The notes: generated by a model from the letters alone, not told the origin. A stretch of DNA of 56,640 bases from Actinomycetota bacterium (GCA_005883955.1 VAXH01000062.1:1-56640), one strand, 5' to 3'. Positions 23,306 to 31,428 are shown, numbered from the stretch's first letter. A program made the numbers and translations.

Positions 23306-24408
23306 AGCGCGCCGTCGCCGAGCAGTGAGGCCTGCTCGGGCTCCCAGGACAAAGCCACGCGTGAGCCGGGCTCGAGCGGGGCAAGCGACTCGTCCGCGAG
23401 CCGGTGGGAGACGAGACGGCCGGCCGGCGTGTCTACGTGGAATTGCGTGTACATCCCGAGGAACACGATCTCGGCGACGGTGCCCTCGAGCCGCGAGCCG
23501 CCGTTGAGTATCGGGGATCCCGCCGGCTCGATCTGCACCCGCTCGGGGCGTACGGCGACACGCACCGTCTCGCCGGGCCGACGGCCGCCGCCGACCGGGA
23601 CGACGATCCGCTCCACCTCTCCGAGCCGCATGACGGCGTTCTCTCCGACGAGCTCGTCGATCCTCAGGTCGAGCGCATTGAGCGAGCCGATGAAGTCGGC
23701 CACAAAAGCAGTCAGTGGGCGCTCGTAGATCTCGCGGGGGCTGCCGATCTGCTCGACGCGGCCGCCGTTCATGACCGCGATCCGGTCGGACATCGCGAGC
23801 GCCTCTTCCTGGTCGTGGGTGACGTAGACGAAGGTCGTCCCGAGCGTGCTCTGGATGCGCTTGAGCTCCAGCTGCATTTGCTTTCGCAGCTTCACATCCA
23901 GTGCGCCGAGCGGCTCGTCGAGGAGCAGCGCCGCCGGGCGGTTGACGAGCGCTCGCGCCAGCGCCACCCGCTGTTGCTGCCCGCCGGAGAGCTGTCGTGC
24001 CCGCCGGCGGTCGAGTCCCTCGAGCGAGACGACGCGCAGCATCTCCTGGACGCGCTCGCTGTGCTCGCTCCGCGGGACGCGTTTCACCTTGAGGCCGAAA
24101 GCGACGTTGTCGTAGACGGACATGTGCGGGAAGAGCGCGTACTGCTGGAAGACCATGTTCACCGGGCGGCGGTTCGCGGGAACCTCGGTCACGTCGTTCC
24201 CCTTCAGGACGATGCGGCCGGCGTCGGGGAGCTCGAAGCCCGCGACCATCCGTAGCGTCGTCGTCTTGCCGCAGCCGCTCGGCCCGAGCAGCGAGAAGAA
24301 CTCGCCCTCGGCGATCTCGAGCGAGACATCGTCGACTGCAGCATGCGAGCCGAAGCGCTTGCTGACGCCGACGAGGCCGATCGCCGCGCGCGGCAGCTCC
24401 TCAGGCAT
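23302..24408 (-). CDS. potA: polyamine-type ABC transporter ATPase PotA, 368 aa
   Basis: ATP-binding subunit for the adjacent permeases. Walker A is GPSGCGKTT, Q-loop MVFQQYALFPHM, signature QLSGGQQQRVALARALVNRP, Walker B ALLLDEPLGALD and switch VYVTHDQEEAL. After residue 240 the regulatory TOBE domain follows (VRPERVQIEPAGSP, VAEIVFLGMYTQFHVDTPAG). Its orientation is opposite to potD-B-C and it meets potC stop to stop. On the minus strand a TAGACT hexamer lies 9 bases before the ATG, indicating its own, probably leaderless, transcript. Separate promoters would uncouple ATPase from permease expression. Confidence 0.92.
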   Translation of the reverse strand: MPEELPRAAIGLVGVSKRFGSHAAVDDVSLEIAEGEFFSLLGPSGCGKTTTLRMVAGFELPDAGRIVLKGNDVTEVPANRRPVNMVFQQYALFPHMSVYDNVAFGLKVKRVPRSEHSERVQEMLRVVSLEGLDRRRARQLSGGQQQRVALARALVNRPAALLLDEPLGALDVKLRKQMQLELKRIQSTLGTTFVYVTHDQEEALAMSDRIAVMNGGRVEQIGSPREIYERPLTAFVADFIGSLNALDLRIDELVGENAVMRLGEVERIVVPVGGGRRPGETVRVAVRPERVQIEPAGSPILNGGSRLEGTVAEIVFLGMYTQFHVDTPAGRLVSHRLADESLAPLEPGSRVALSWEPEQASLLGDGAL

Positions 24409-24417
24409 CCTCCGCCG

Positions 24418-24423
24418 AGTCTA
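24418..24423 (-). promoter_or_regulatory. -10 element of potA (leaderless type)
   Basis: TAGACT on the minus strand, 9 bases before ATG 24408. Part of a TANNNT pattern seen before at least nine start codons in this window. Confidence 0.45.
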
Positions 24424-24519
24424 TTGCGTTCGCGGCGTGGTCTCCACCGGCTCTGGGGGATCACGGCATTCGTTGCGTTGTTGACGTCTCGAGAACAGCT
24501 GGTCCAACTTGTGCACGCG

Positions 24520-25155
24520 ATGCCACACCGTCTGCAGGATGTCGACCTGCGTCTGGTCGACAGCCTCGTGGTGCCCGCGAGCCTGCATGACGTCGACGGC
24601 AGGTTCGTGCATGTGAACGAAGCCGCCGAGCGGGCCTCCGGCCTCTCGAGGACGAAGTTGCTGGGCCGTCACTTCACCGATCCCGTCTGCCCGGAAGCGC
24701 GGGAGAACGTCGCGGAGCAGTTCCGCCGCGCCGTGGAGTGCGGCGAGCCGACCGACTTTGAGACCGTTTTCGTGGATGGGAGCGGGAAGCTGCGGGGTGT
24801 GCGGGCGCAGCATTTGCCTCTCCGCTCGGGCGACGAGATCGTCGGCGTTCTCATCCTCGCGTTCGCTGCTCCGCGGCCGCTGTCCGAGTCCGGCCACGAG
24901 CCGCAGCCGCGACTGACGCCGCGCCAGCGTGAGATCCTCGAGCTGATAGCGGCCGGGCTCTCGACGTCCGAGATGGCGACGAGGCTGACGATCTCCACCG
25001 AGACGGTCCGTAATCACTTACGGAGCGTCTTCAAGGAGTTGGATGTGCACACCCGACTCGAGGCAATCGTGACAGCCCGCCGCCTCGGCTTGCTCGCTCC
25101 GCCGGCGCTCGGTCCGGAGCCCGAGCCGTCCGACCCAGGTGCTCATCCCGAATGA
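24520..25155 (+). CDS. PAS-LuxR transcriptional regulator, about 211 aa
   Basis: Residues about 10-115 are a PAS domain (SLVVPASLHDVDGRFVHVNE, AAERASGLSRTKLLGRHFTD, FETVFVDGSGKLRGVRAQHL, EIVGVLILAF). A C-terminal LuxR/GerE helix-turn-helix follows at about 125-190: LTPRQREILELIAAGLSTSE, MATRLTISTETVRNHLRSVF, KELDVHTRLEAIVTARRLGL. The protein senses a small ligand or redox state through PAS and binds DNA as a dimer. ATG 24520 is a conservative start; GTG 24511 and TTG 24481 (adding TSREQLVQLVHA) are in frame and none has a clear ribosome site. It is divergent from potA, so transporter control is possible but unproven. Confidence 0.85.
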   Translation: MPHRLQDVDLRLVDSLVVPASLHDVDGRFVHVNEAAERASGLSRTKLLGRHFTDPVCPEARENVAEQFRRAVECGEPTDFETVFVDGSGKLRGVRAQHLPLRSGDEIVGVLILAFAAPRPLSESGHEPQPRLTPRQREILELIAAGLSTSEMATRLTISTETVRNHLRSVFKELDVHTRLEAIVTARRLGLLAPPALGPEPEPSDPGAHPE

Positions 25156-25224
25156 TGCCCCTCGTTCTCCTGACCTGTCTGGGTCTAGCGCGACCGCAGG
25201 GTTCTGCGGCAAGGTGCCCGCCCT

Positions 25225-25587
25225 ATGGCTTCGGCAGGTCCCGCCACTATCGTCGTCGTTGAGGGAGATCCCGCGGCCCGAGAGCTGATTGACCAGGCAT
25301 TGCGTGGATGCGGCCGCTGTGTGCTCGTGACGAGGGATCCGTTGGAGGCGCTCAAACTCGGAGAGCGCGTCCGAATCGACGTTCTTGTAGACAGTCTCCA
25401 GCTATGCCGGGAACGGCCTGCGTTCGTGGAGCGCCTTCGCTCGATTCAGCCTGAGCTACGGCTTGTCCGTGTTCTCGATCCTGACGAGCCGTCCTCCGAC
25501 GGACTCACGCTGCGCAGGCCGTTCTCGCTCGAGGACCTCGAAAGTGCAATTGCACAGGCCCTGACTCGTGAGCGGTTGATCGGGTGA
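25225..25587 (+). CDS. stand-alone receiver-like (CheY-fold) protein, 120 aa
   Basis: A degenerate response-regulator receiver: TIVVVEGDPAARELIDQALR carries the acidic pocket, VRIDVLVDSLQLCRERPAFV the candidate phospho-acceptor Asp56, RLVRVLDPDEPSSDG the fourth strand, and LRRPFSLEDLESAIAQALTR the last helix. The invariant Lys of the KPF motif is Arg here, so normal phosphotransfer may be lost. There is no output domain. It follows the PAS-LuxR gene by 69 bases on the same strand. Confidence 0.7.
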   Translation: MASAGPATIVVVEGDPAARELIDQALRGCGRCVLVTRDPLEALKLGERVRIDVLVDSLQLCRERPAFVERLRSIQPELRLVRVLDPDEPSSDGLTLRRPFSLEDLESAIAQALTRERLIG

Positions 25588-25603
25588 TGCTGTGAACGGC
25601 CGC

Positions 25604-26008
25604 TCAGGCGGCCGCGGCCTCCTGGTCGAGCTCTTCGACGAGGTGACCGACAAGCCCCTCGATCTGGCCGCGGATCTCCCGCACTTTCTCGAGCGGTAGC
25701 GGTTTCGGGTCCGGCAGCTCCCAGCTCACGTAGCGCTTGCCAGGGATCACTGGGCAGGCGTCGTCGCAGGTCGCGACGACGACGTCAGCCCATTCGTTCG
25801 CCTCCCCGTCGAGCCGCCGCGGCCGGTGATCGGACGCGTCGATCCCGACCTCGGCCAGCGCTTGGAGTACCTGTTTGTGGACCGCCGGGCCGGGATCCGA
25901 GCCGGCGGAGCGCGCCTCGTGGCGGCCGCCCGCGGCCTGGCGGAATATGCGCTCTGCCATCACGGAACGCCCGCTGTTGGCCACGCACACGAAGAGAACA
26001 TTGCTCAT
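25604..26008 (-). CDS. arsC: arsenate reductase (low-MW phosphatase/thioredoxin-type), 134 aa
   Basis: Reduces arsenate to arsenite for export. The P-loop CVANSGR (Cys8 to Arg14, CX5R) and FVCVANSGRSVMAERIFRQA match the ArsC/LMW-PTP family. The resolving region TCDDACPVIPGKRYVSWELP and the DP acid motif (LPDPKPLPLEKV) are present. Its two downstream Cys residues in TCDDAC fit the thioredoxin-coupled type. No arsenite exporter or ArsR is adjacent. The ATG 26008 is preceded on the minus strand by TACGAT, 12 bases upstream. It lies tail to tail with the receiver gene, 16 bases apart. Confidence 0.9.
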   Translation of the reverse strand: MSNVLFVCVANSGRSVMAERIFRQAAGGRHEARSAGSDPGPAVHKQVLQALAEVGIDASDHRPRRLDGEANEWADVVVATCDDACPVIPGKRYVSWELPDPKPLPLEKVREIRGQIEGLVGHLVEELDQEAAAA

Positions 26009-26226
26009 TAGAGCGTCGTGATCGTACCGATCTGGACTTTTTTGCGATCAATCGCTCCCGCGAGGGATAGCGGCCGCCGCCTCCGCGCCGATCATCAGCC
26101 CAAGTACGCAAAACAGGGCGGCGCGGCCACGCCAGAAGTACGGAGGGATCAGGCGTTGTCGCTGCACCACCCTCGACCAACCAGACGAGCAATCGCCTCC
26201 CGGGAAGCCGAGGGGAGGTGAATCCC

Positions 26227-26424
26227 TTGCTGAAGCTCTCCGCCTTCCCGCAGGCGTATACCGACGCAACCGAGCTGCGCAAGCGCGAAGAGGGCCAGAC
26301 GATGGCCGAGTACGCCGTCATGCTCTCAGTGATCACGCTCGCCGTCATCACCGCGATCGCGCTGCTCTCGACCAACATCGTCAACGTGATCACGAGCGTC
26401 GCGGACGTCCTCCCCGGCAACTAA
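26227..26424 (+). CDS. Flp/Fap-type pilin (class IVb prepilin), about 65 aa
   Basis: Short prepilin with REEGQTMAEYAVMLSVITLA: the EEGQTMAEYA segment with Glu5-equivalent and the hydrophobic helix VITLAVITAIALLSTNIVNV are diagnostic of Flp pilins assembled by Tad machinery. The leader is basic (KLSAFPQAYTDATELRK). TTG 26227 is preferred because GGGGAGG ends 8 bases upstream; GTG 26218 would overlap that site. No tad or prepilin peptidase genes are in the window. The next gene begins 2 bases after the stop. Confidence 0.85.
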   Translation: MLKLSAFPQAYTDATELRKREEGQTMAEYAVMLSVITLAVITAIALLSTNIVNVITSVADVLPGN

Positions 26425-26426
26425 CG

Positions 26427-26699
26427 ATGAGGGAGATCTACCAAAGCCTTCGTCCCAAAGAGGCGCGGATGCTGCACTGGAGCGGGGCCGCGGTAGCGGC
26501 AGCGCTGTGGTTCTCGATCGCCTGGCGCGACGCCTGGGTCTTGCTGTTCGTGCCGATGATCGGCGGCGGGTTTGTCTTCCTCGTTCGCCGGAACCGGCGG
26601 CTCGACCCGATGGGTCACACCGAGGACGACGACCTGTTCGAGGCCGCGGCGATCAACTCGGCGACCTTCTCGAGGTCGCGCACGAACTCCCGGAACTGA
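26427..26699 (+). CDS. small membrane protein downstream of Flp pilin, 90 aa
   Basis: Two predicted membrane helices (LHWSGAAVAAALWFSIAWRD and WVLLFVPMIGGGFVFLVRRN) separated by a short turn, then a polar tail ending in DPMGHTEDDDLFEAAAINSA. No family is recognised. It lies 2 bases after the pilin stop, so it is likely co-transcribed. The last 28 codons overlap the 3' end of the convergent DNA glycosylase gene; the Ser/Arg/Asn-rich last dozen residues look like antisense run-on. Confidence 0.65.
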   Translation: MREIYQSLRPKEARMLHWSGAAVAAALWFSIAWRDAWVLLFVPMIGGGFVFLVRRNRRLDPMGHTEDDDLFEAAAINSATFSRSRTNSRN

Positions 26700-27277
26700 G
26701 CCTCGCGATCCTCCGCGCGCAGGATCGAGGACGGATGCACAGTCGCGATCGCGTTCGGCGCGAGCGGGGAGTCGACGAGCTCGCCCCGTTGTCGCGAGAC
26801 GCGGAAGTCGCGGCCGAGCAGCGCCTGGGCGGCGGTGGCACCGAGACAGACGAGCACGCGAGGCTTCAGCACCGCGACCTCGGCGTCGAGCCAAGGCCGG
26901 CAAGCGGCGATCTCACGCCAGTTCGGCTTCTGGTGGATCCGCCGCTTCCCCTGCGGCTTCCACTTGAAGTGCTTGACGACGTTGGTGACGTAGACCTGTG
27001 AGCGGTCGATCTGGGCTTCCTCGAGGGCCTTGTCCAGGAGCTTCCCGGCGGGCCCGACAAAGGGATGACCCTCGATGTCCTCGCGGTCGCCGGGCTGCTC
27101 GCCGACGAAGACGACGTCGGCTTTCGCGCCGCCCTCGCCGAAGACCGTCTGGGTGCCTGTCTCCCAGAGCGGGCACGCCTTGCAGCCCGTGGCCGCCTCC
27201 CGCAGCTTCTTCAGGCTGGGGCGCGCGGGGACGAGCGCCGCGGCGGTGCCCTCGCCGTCCATTGAGAGCTGGCTCAC
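26615..27277 (-). CDS. udgX: UdgX-type uracil-DNA binding/glycosylase protein, 220 aa
   Basis: Family 4-like uracil-DNA glycosylase with 4Fe-4S ligands Cys32 and Cys35 (GCKACPLW), Cys126 (AACRPW) and Cys144 (LVCLG). Motif A GEQPGDREDIEG (59-70) with HPFVGPAGKLLD, the insertion KRRIHQ (111-116) and motif HPSSIL (181-186) are present. KRRIHQ is the hallmark of UdgX; in the characterised mycobacterial enzyme the His (here His115) forms a covalent bond with the DNA after uracil removal. It is therefore expected to excise uracil and remain attached to DNA. The start GTG 27277 is likely; ATG at codon 6 is an alternative. It is convergent with the small membrane protein. Confidence 0.9.
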   Translation of the reverse strand: MSQLSMDGEGTAAALVPARPSLKKLREAATGCKACPLWETGTQTVFGEGGAKADVVFVGEQPGDREDIEGHPFVGPAGKLLDKALEEAQIDRSQVYVTNVVKHFKWKPQGKRRIHQKPNWREIAACRPWLDAEVAVLKPRVLVCLGATAAQALLGRDFRVSRQRGELVDSPLAPNAIATVHPSSILRAEDREAQFREFVRDLEKVAELIAAASNRSSSSV

Positions 27278-27321
27278 GTGTTCAGGCGTACCCAGAACCC
27301 GGCGCTACGATTCCTCGTCGC

Positions 27322-27392
27322 GGCGCCGTGGCCGAGAGGTTAGGCAGAGGCCTGCAAAGCCTCGTACACCAGTTCGAATCTGGTCGGCGCCT
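27322..27392 (+). tRNA. tRNA-Cys (anticodon GCA)
   Basis: Acceptor arms are GGCGCCG (27322-27328) and CGGCGCC (27385-27391) with discriminator T27392. The anticodon stem GAGGC/GCCTC encloses loop CTGCAAA (anticodon GCA), and the T arm is ACCAGTTCGAATCTGGT. CCA is not encoded; TTTTT follows and may terminate. A TACGAT hexamer at 27306-27311 lies 10 bases upstream as probable -10. Confidence 0.95.
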
Positions 27393-27596
27393 TTTTCGCC
27401 GATCGAAGTCCGGCCGCTGCGCATCGACGTCGATCTCTTTGCGCGAGATGGCAGATCCTTGCCTCGCACGAGTGCATAGGTGCCTGATCGGGGTAGAAAG
27501 GCACACGCCGGGTTAACGCACGCCCTGGCCTACGCCCGTCGGCGACAGGGTCTGGGATCTCAGGAAACTCTCAGACAGCGCTGCTTTGGTGAGACA

Positions 27597-28529
27597 GTGA
27601 TCGTGGCCGAAGGCCTGACCAAGTATTACGGCGAGCAGCGCGCCGTCGACGACCTGTCGTTCACCGTTCAGCCGGGCTTGGTCACCGGCTTCCTCGGGCC
27701 GAACGGGTCCGGGAAATCGACCACGATGCGGTTGATTCTCGAGCTCGATGCGCCGACGGCCGGCGACGTGACCCTCAACGGGAAGCACTACCGCGATCAC
27801 ACCGCGCCGTTGCACGAGGTCGGGGCGCTGCTCGAGGCTCGTTCGGTCCATACCGGCCGCTCGGCCTACAACCATCTGCTCGCGCTCGCGCACACTCACG
27901 GGATTGGTCGCCGGCGGGTCGACGAACTGATCGACCTCGTCGGGCTGCACGACGTGGCAAGAAAGAGAGCGGGGAAGTTCTCGCTCGGGATGGGCCAGCG
28001 GCTTGGGATCGCTGCGGCGCTGCTCGGAGATCCGTCGACGATCATGCTCGACGAGCCCGTTAACGGTCTCGATCCGGAGGGCATCCTCTGGGTGCGCCAT
28101 CTCTTGAGAGGGCTCGCTGCCGAGGGACGCACGGTCTTCGTCTCCTCCCACCTGATGAGCGAGATGTCGCTCACCGCCGATCACCTGATCGTGATCGGAA
28201 GGGGTCGAAAGATCGCCGACATGAGCACCGAAGAGTTCATCAGGCAGGCTTCCGGGGGTCTCGTTCTCGTCCGCACGCCGCAAGCAGCCGAGCTGCGAAA
28301 GGCGCTCCTGAGCGGGCCCGACGTGACAGTGACAGCTGCTGGGCCTGGCCTGTTCGAGGTGAGGGGACTGACCGCGGTCCAGATCGGTGAGGCCGCCGCC
28401 GCGAATCAGCTCGTCCTGCACGAGCTCACGCCCCAGCAGGCCTCGCTCGAGGAGGCCTTTATGACCCTGACCCGCGACGATGTCGAGTTCAAGGCGGCCG
28501 ACCTCGAGTCCGAGGAAGCGGTCCTGTGA
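27597..28529 (+). CDS. ABC-2 type exporter ATP-binding protein, 310 aa
   Basis: ATPase of a drug or peptide-type exporter (CcmA/NatA class): LTKYYGEQRAVDDLSFTVQP, Walker A GFLGPNGSGKSTTMRLILEL, Q-loop VGALLEARSVHTGRSAYNHL, signature KFSLGMGQRLGIAAALLGDP (LGMGQ variant), Walker B STIMLDEPVNGLDPEGILWV and the switch FVSSHLMSEM. The last 70 residues form the usual C-terminal domain ending in LEEAFMTLTRDD. GTG 27597 is chosen; upstream codons look random, and GTG 27603 is possible. The 4-base overlap with the permease gene indicates one operon. Confidence 0.9.
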   Translation: MIVAEGLTKYYGEQRAVDDLSFTVQPGLVTGFLGPNGSGKSTTMRLILELDAPTAGDVTLNGKHYRDHTAPLHEVGALLEARSVHTGRSAYNHLLALAHTHGIGRRRVDELIDLVGLHDVARKRAGKFSLGMGQRLGIAAALLGDPSTIMLDEPVNGLDPEGILWVRHLLRGLAAEGRTVFVSSHLMSEMSLTADHLIVIGRGRKIADMSTEEFIRQASGGLVLVRTPQAAELRKALLSGPDVTVTAAGPGLFEVRGLTAVQIGEAAAANQLVLHELTPQQASLEEAFMTLTRDDVEFKAADLESEEAVL

Positions 28530-29356
28530 GCGCGGTCTCCCAGGCTCAGCAGATCCCGCGGCTCTCGCATACCGGCCGGGTTACGCAGCTGCGGGTGGCT
28601 CGCTCCGAATGGACGAAGCTGCGCTCACTGCGTTCGACGCTTTGGTCGATGTTCGCGGGCGTTTTGCTGACAATTCTCTTGCCGGTCCTCTTCGCGGCGC
28701 TCACGTCGTCCCACTGGGGCTCGATGAGCCCCCACGAGCGCGCCGACCGCCACCCGCTCGACATCGCCCTTGCGGGCGTCAACGTCTCGCAGCTCGCGAT
28801 CGCGGTGCTCGGCGTGCTCGTGATCACCGGCGAGTACTCGACCGGGATGATTCGCGCGAGCTTCACCGCGGTGCCGAAACGACTGCCGGTGCTCTGGGCG
28901 AAGACCGCCGTCTTCGCGGTCGTGGCGTTCCTGCTCATGTTGCCGCCGGTCCTGATCGCGTTCTTCGCGAGCCAGGCGATCCTCTCGCGGCACCACATCC
29001 TGCAGATCTCGTTCTCCCACTCCGGCGTCGCCCGCTCCGTCATCGGCGGCGCCGTCTACCTAATGCTGGTGGGGATCTTCGCGCTCGGGATTGGCGCGAT
29101 CGTGCGAAATACCGCCGGCGCGATTGCGACGTTCGCCGGCATCTTCTTCGTCATCCCGCCCCTGATGAACATCCTGCCCAGCAACTGGAACCACGCGGTC
29201 AGCAAGTACCTCCCAAGCGAGGCGGGCCGGCAGCTCTTCTCGCTCACGCACGACGCGAACAGCCTCTCGCTGGGGGCAGGCGCGCGTCTGTTTGTCGGCT
29301 ACTGCGCGCTGACGATCGCCGTCGCCGCGTTCCTGCTGGTTCGCCGGGATACCTAG
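28526..29356 (+). CDS. ABC-2 type exporter permease, 276 aa
   Basis: Membrane partner of the preceding ATPase. It opens with a cytoplasmic RVTQLRVARSEWTKLRSLRS, then about six helices, including WSMFAGVLLTILLPVLFAAL, LAIAVLGVLVITGEYSTGMI (the conserved EY-T-G element of this permease family), VVAFLLMLPPVLIAFFASQA, VYLMLVGIFALGIGAIVRNT, GAIATFAGIFFVIPPLMNIL and LFVGYCALTIAVAAFLLVRR. The substrate is unknown. It ends 16 bases from the stop of the convergent secreted-protein gene. Confidence 0.88.
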   Translation: MSAVSQAQQIPRLSHTGRVTQLRVARSEWTKLRSLRSTLWSMFAGVLLTILLPVLFAALTSSHWGSMSPHERADRHPLDIALAGVNVSQLAIAVLGVLVITGEYSTGMIRASFTAVPKRLPVLWAKTAVFAVVAFLLMLPPVLIAFFASQAILSRHHILQISFSHSGVARSVIGGAVYLMLVGIFALGIGAIVRNTAGAIATFAGIFFVIPPLMNILPSNWNHAVSKYLPSEAGRQLFSLTHDANSLSLGAGARLFVGYCALTIAVAAFLLVRRDT

Positions 29357-29371
29357 CCGTCTGGCCGGGAC

Positions 29372-30721
29372 CTACTCGACCGGGTCGCGCAGGAGCTTCG
29401 CGTACGGGATGCCAGTCGCCGGATCGACGTACACCGCGCGGTAGAAAATCGGGCGCGCTCGCGGCGAGTCGACCAGCGCAAAGGCCCCACCGGCGCCGGG
29501 CTTAACCGTGCCGACGGTCTCGCGGCGGGTCTTCGCGTGCTCGCGATAGACCGTGACGTGGCCGCCGTGCGCTCCTTGGACGCGCCCTGTCAGCGCAACC
29601 GTGCCGTCGTCGCGCGGCTCCGCGGTCAGGCCGACGTGTACCGGCAGCGAGCGGCTGCGGAACCACCAGAGGCCGTCGGGCCTGGAGAGCAGCAAGTCCT
29701 GGGCGCCACTGTGCGGTACGGCTGCGAGGCCGGCAAGGCGCCCGTCGAGCTCGCTGCCACCGCCGCCCGTGACGGTTCCTGCCCAGACGGCGTCGGGCGC
29801 CGGGAACGAGAAGGAGAAGTTGTCAGCCGCGACCCATTCGTTGGCGGCCAGCTCGGGACCATGCGAGGTCATCGCCAGGCCCGTCGTCACCCCACGTTCC
29901 GAGACGACGTTCTCCGTGATCTCGCGCCCATGCGTGGCGAGAGTGACCGGAAAACCACCGTAGAGGGAGCCCGGAAACTCCTCGGTCCAGGCGGCATAAA
30001 CGATGGTGCCTCGACCCGGCACCGCGAACATCGGCCCGATCGGGAAGCCGCCGCGACCGGCCGAGAGGAAGAGTCCGATCCACGTGTGCGAGCGGGGGAT
30101 CCACTCGAGCGTGCCGACCGCGCCGCCCACGCCGTAGGTCTCGACCACGTGGACGCTTCCGTTCCGCACGATCACGGGCGCGGCTGGCGGGGGGGTGTAG
30201 CTCTTCGGCCAGCCGCCGGCCGTTACCCGCTGCGTGTGCGGCGTTCCGCGGACGTCGATCTTGGCCAGGATCAGCTGGCTGGTGAGGCTGCGCGAGTGCC
30301 AGCGCGTGTAAGCGACCACAGGGAGACCGGCGCGATCGAGCGTCAGTCCCGGCCAGCCGACGCTGAGGTCGAGGCCGAGCGGTCCCGCCAGTGGCGTCTT
30401 CAGCCAACGGTTGCCCTCGCGTCGGACGACGACCAGGCTCCGGTCGGCGGGGCCGATGATCACCGCGACCGGTCCGGCGGCTCCGGCCTTGAAGGCGGCA
30501 AGTCTCGAACCCTTCGAAACTCGCGTGACCTGTTGCTGGGTCCAACGCTCCGGGCCGGCCCGCTGGGCGATCACCAGCCCTTGTCCGCGGACGAAGCCGA
30601 CGAGCGGCTTGCCGGTCGGAGCCACCGCGATCATCCCGTCGGGGGCTCGCGCCACCAGCTCCGCCGAGGCGCTCCCCGTCACCGCGAATGCAACCGCGGT
30701 GAAAACGAGGAACCACCTCAT
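29372..30721 (-). CDS. secreted hypothetical protein, 449 aa
   Basis: Signal peptide at residues 1-20 (MRWFLVFTAVAFAVTGSASA, cleavage before ELVARA). The mature part is beta-rich with propeller-like blades (GLTLDRAGLPVVAYTRWHSR, GTIVYAAWTEEFPGSLYGGF, LAGLAAVPHSGAQDLLLSRP) and a C-terminal Ig/CNA-B-like region (TVALTGRVQGAHGGHVTVYR, FYRAVYVDPATGIPYAKLLR). No enzyme motif is seen. On the minus strand TAGTCT ends 6 bases before ATG 30721, suggesting leaderless transcription. Confidence 0.8.
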   Translation of the reverse strand: MRWFLVFTAVAFAVTGSASAELVARAPDGMIAVAPTGKPLVGFVRGQGLVIAQRAGPERWTQQQVTRVSKGSRLAAFKAGAAGPVAVIIGPADRSLVVVRREGNRWLKTPLAGPLGLDLSVGWPGLTLDRAGLPVVAYTRWHSRSLTSQLILAKIDVRGTPHTQRVTAGGWPKSYTPPPAAPVIVRNGSVHVVETYGVGGAVGTLEWIPRSHTWIGLFLSAGRGGFPIGPMFAVPGRGTIVYAAWTEEFPGSLYGGFPVTLATHGREITENVVSERGVTTGLAMTSHGPELAANEWVAADNFSFSFPAPDAVWAGTVTGGGGSELDGRLAGLAAVPHSGAQDLLLSRPDGLWWFRSRSLPVHVGLTAEPRDDGTVALTGRVQGAHGGHVTVYREHAKTRRETVGTVKPGAGGAFALVDSPRARPIFYRAVYVDPATGIPYAKLLRDPVE

Positions 30722-30727
30722 TCCGCG

Positions 30728-30733
30728 AGACTA
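30728..30733 (-). promoter_or_regulatory. -10 element of the secreted-protein gene
   Basis: TAGTCT on the minus strand, 6 bases before ATG 30721, too close for a ribosome site. Leaderless-type promoter. Confidence 0.45.
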
Positions 30734-30806
30734 CCTTCGTTCGCGAAGCGCGTCGAGCCGACCGCTAGGATCAACCGGCGGGGTCGCTTTCGAGCGAAGG
30801 AGCGAG

Positions 30807-31397
30807 ATGGAGCTTTGCACGAGTATCGACCAGGCGCGGCGGCGCTGGGATGTCCTGAAGCACCCCTTCTACCAGCGCTGGGAGCGCGGTGAGCTGACCC
30901 GTGACGAGCTTGCCTTCTACGCCGGGGAGTACCGGCACGCGGTCGTCGCCCTGGCGCAGGCGGCTGCCGCCGCGGGCGACCGCGAGCACGCGCGCGAGGA
31001 GGCCGAGCATGTCGGGTTGTGGAACGAGTTCGCTGCTGCCGTCGAGGCGCCGCTCGACCGGGAGCCGACGCCGGAGACCGCCAAGTGCGCCGCGGCCTGG
31101 TCGCCGGACGAGCGTTTCCGGGCGCTCGCGGTCCTCTACGCGGTCGAGTCGGCCCAGCCGGCGATCTCGCGAACGAAGCTCGCGGGGCTCGTCGAGCACT
31201 ATGGGTTCGAGGGCGACGATCTCGCGGCCGAGTACTTCCGGCTGCACGCCGAGCGCGACCTCGAGCACGCCCGGGCCGCGCGCAAGGCGCTGGCCGAGGC
31301 GCCGCCCGCACGGCGGGCGGAGCTCGCCGCCGTGGCGGAGCGCGCCCTCGAGGCGAACTGGCGGCTGCTCGACGGGGTCGAGCGAGCGACGGCGTGA
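30807..31397 (+). CDS. TenA/PqqC-like (haem-oxygenase-fold) protein, 196 aa
   Basis: All-helical haem-oxygenase-like fold of the TenA/PqqC/CADD group: HPFYQRWERGELTRDELAFY, AGEYRHAVVALAQAAAAAGD, EEAEHVGLWNEFAAAVEAPL, ALAVLYAVESAQPAISRTKL, YFRLHAERDLEHARAARKAL. Glu and His residues spaced as in E-Y-x2-H, E-x2-H and H-x3-D-x2-H suggest a dinuclear metal site as in CADD-like oxygenases; the reaction is unknown. The ATG 30807 has GAAGGAG upstream. No thiamine or PQQ genes are adjacent. Confidence 0.75.
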   Translation: MELCTSIDQARRRWDVLKHPFYQRWERGELTRDELAFYAGEYRHAVVALAQAAAAAGDREHAREEAEHVGLWNEFAAAVEAPLDREPTPETAKCAAAWSPDERFRALAVLYAVESAQPAISRTKLAGLVEHYGFEGDDLAAEYFRLHAERDLEHARAARKALAEAPPARRAELAAVAERALEANWRLLDGVERATA

Positions 31398-31428
31398 CCC
31401 GGCCGAGTGCGGAAGGCTCGCTGGCGCT

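Noticed and set aside
26048-26269. Minus-strand frame with a possible membrane segment (FWRGRAALFCVLGLMIGAEA) between arsC and the pilin
   Set aside because: No ribosome site, proline/arginine-rich first half and no supporting context; at best a 39-codon frame from about 26172.
29823-30716. Long Arg-rich minus-strand frame inside the secreted protein gene
   Set aside because: It is an alternative frame of the real gene at 29372-30721, which has a proper signal peptide.
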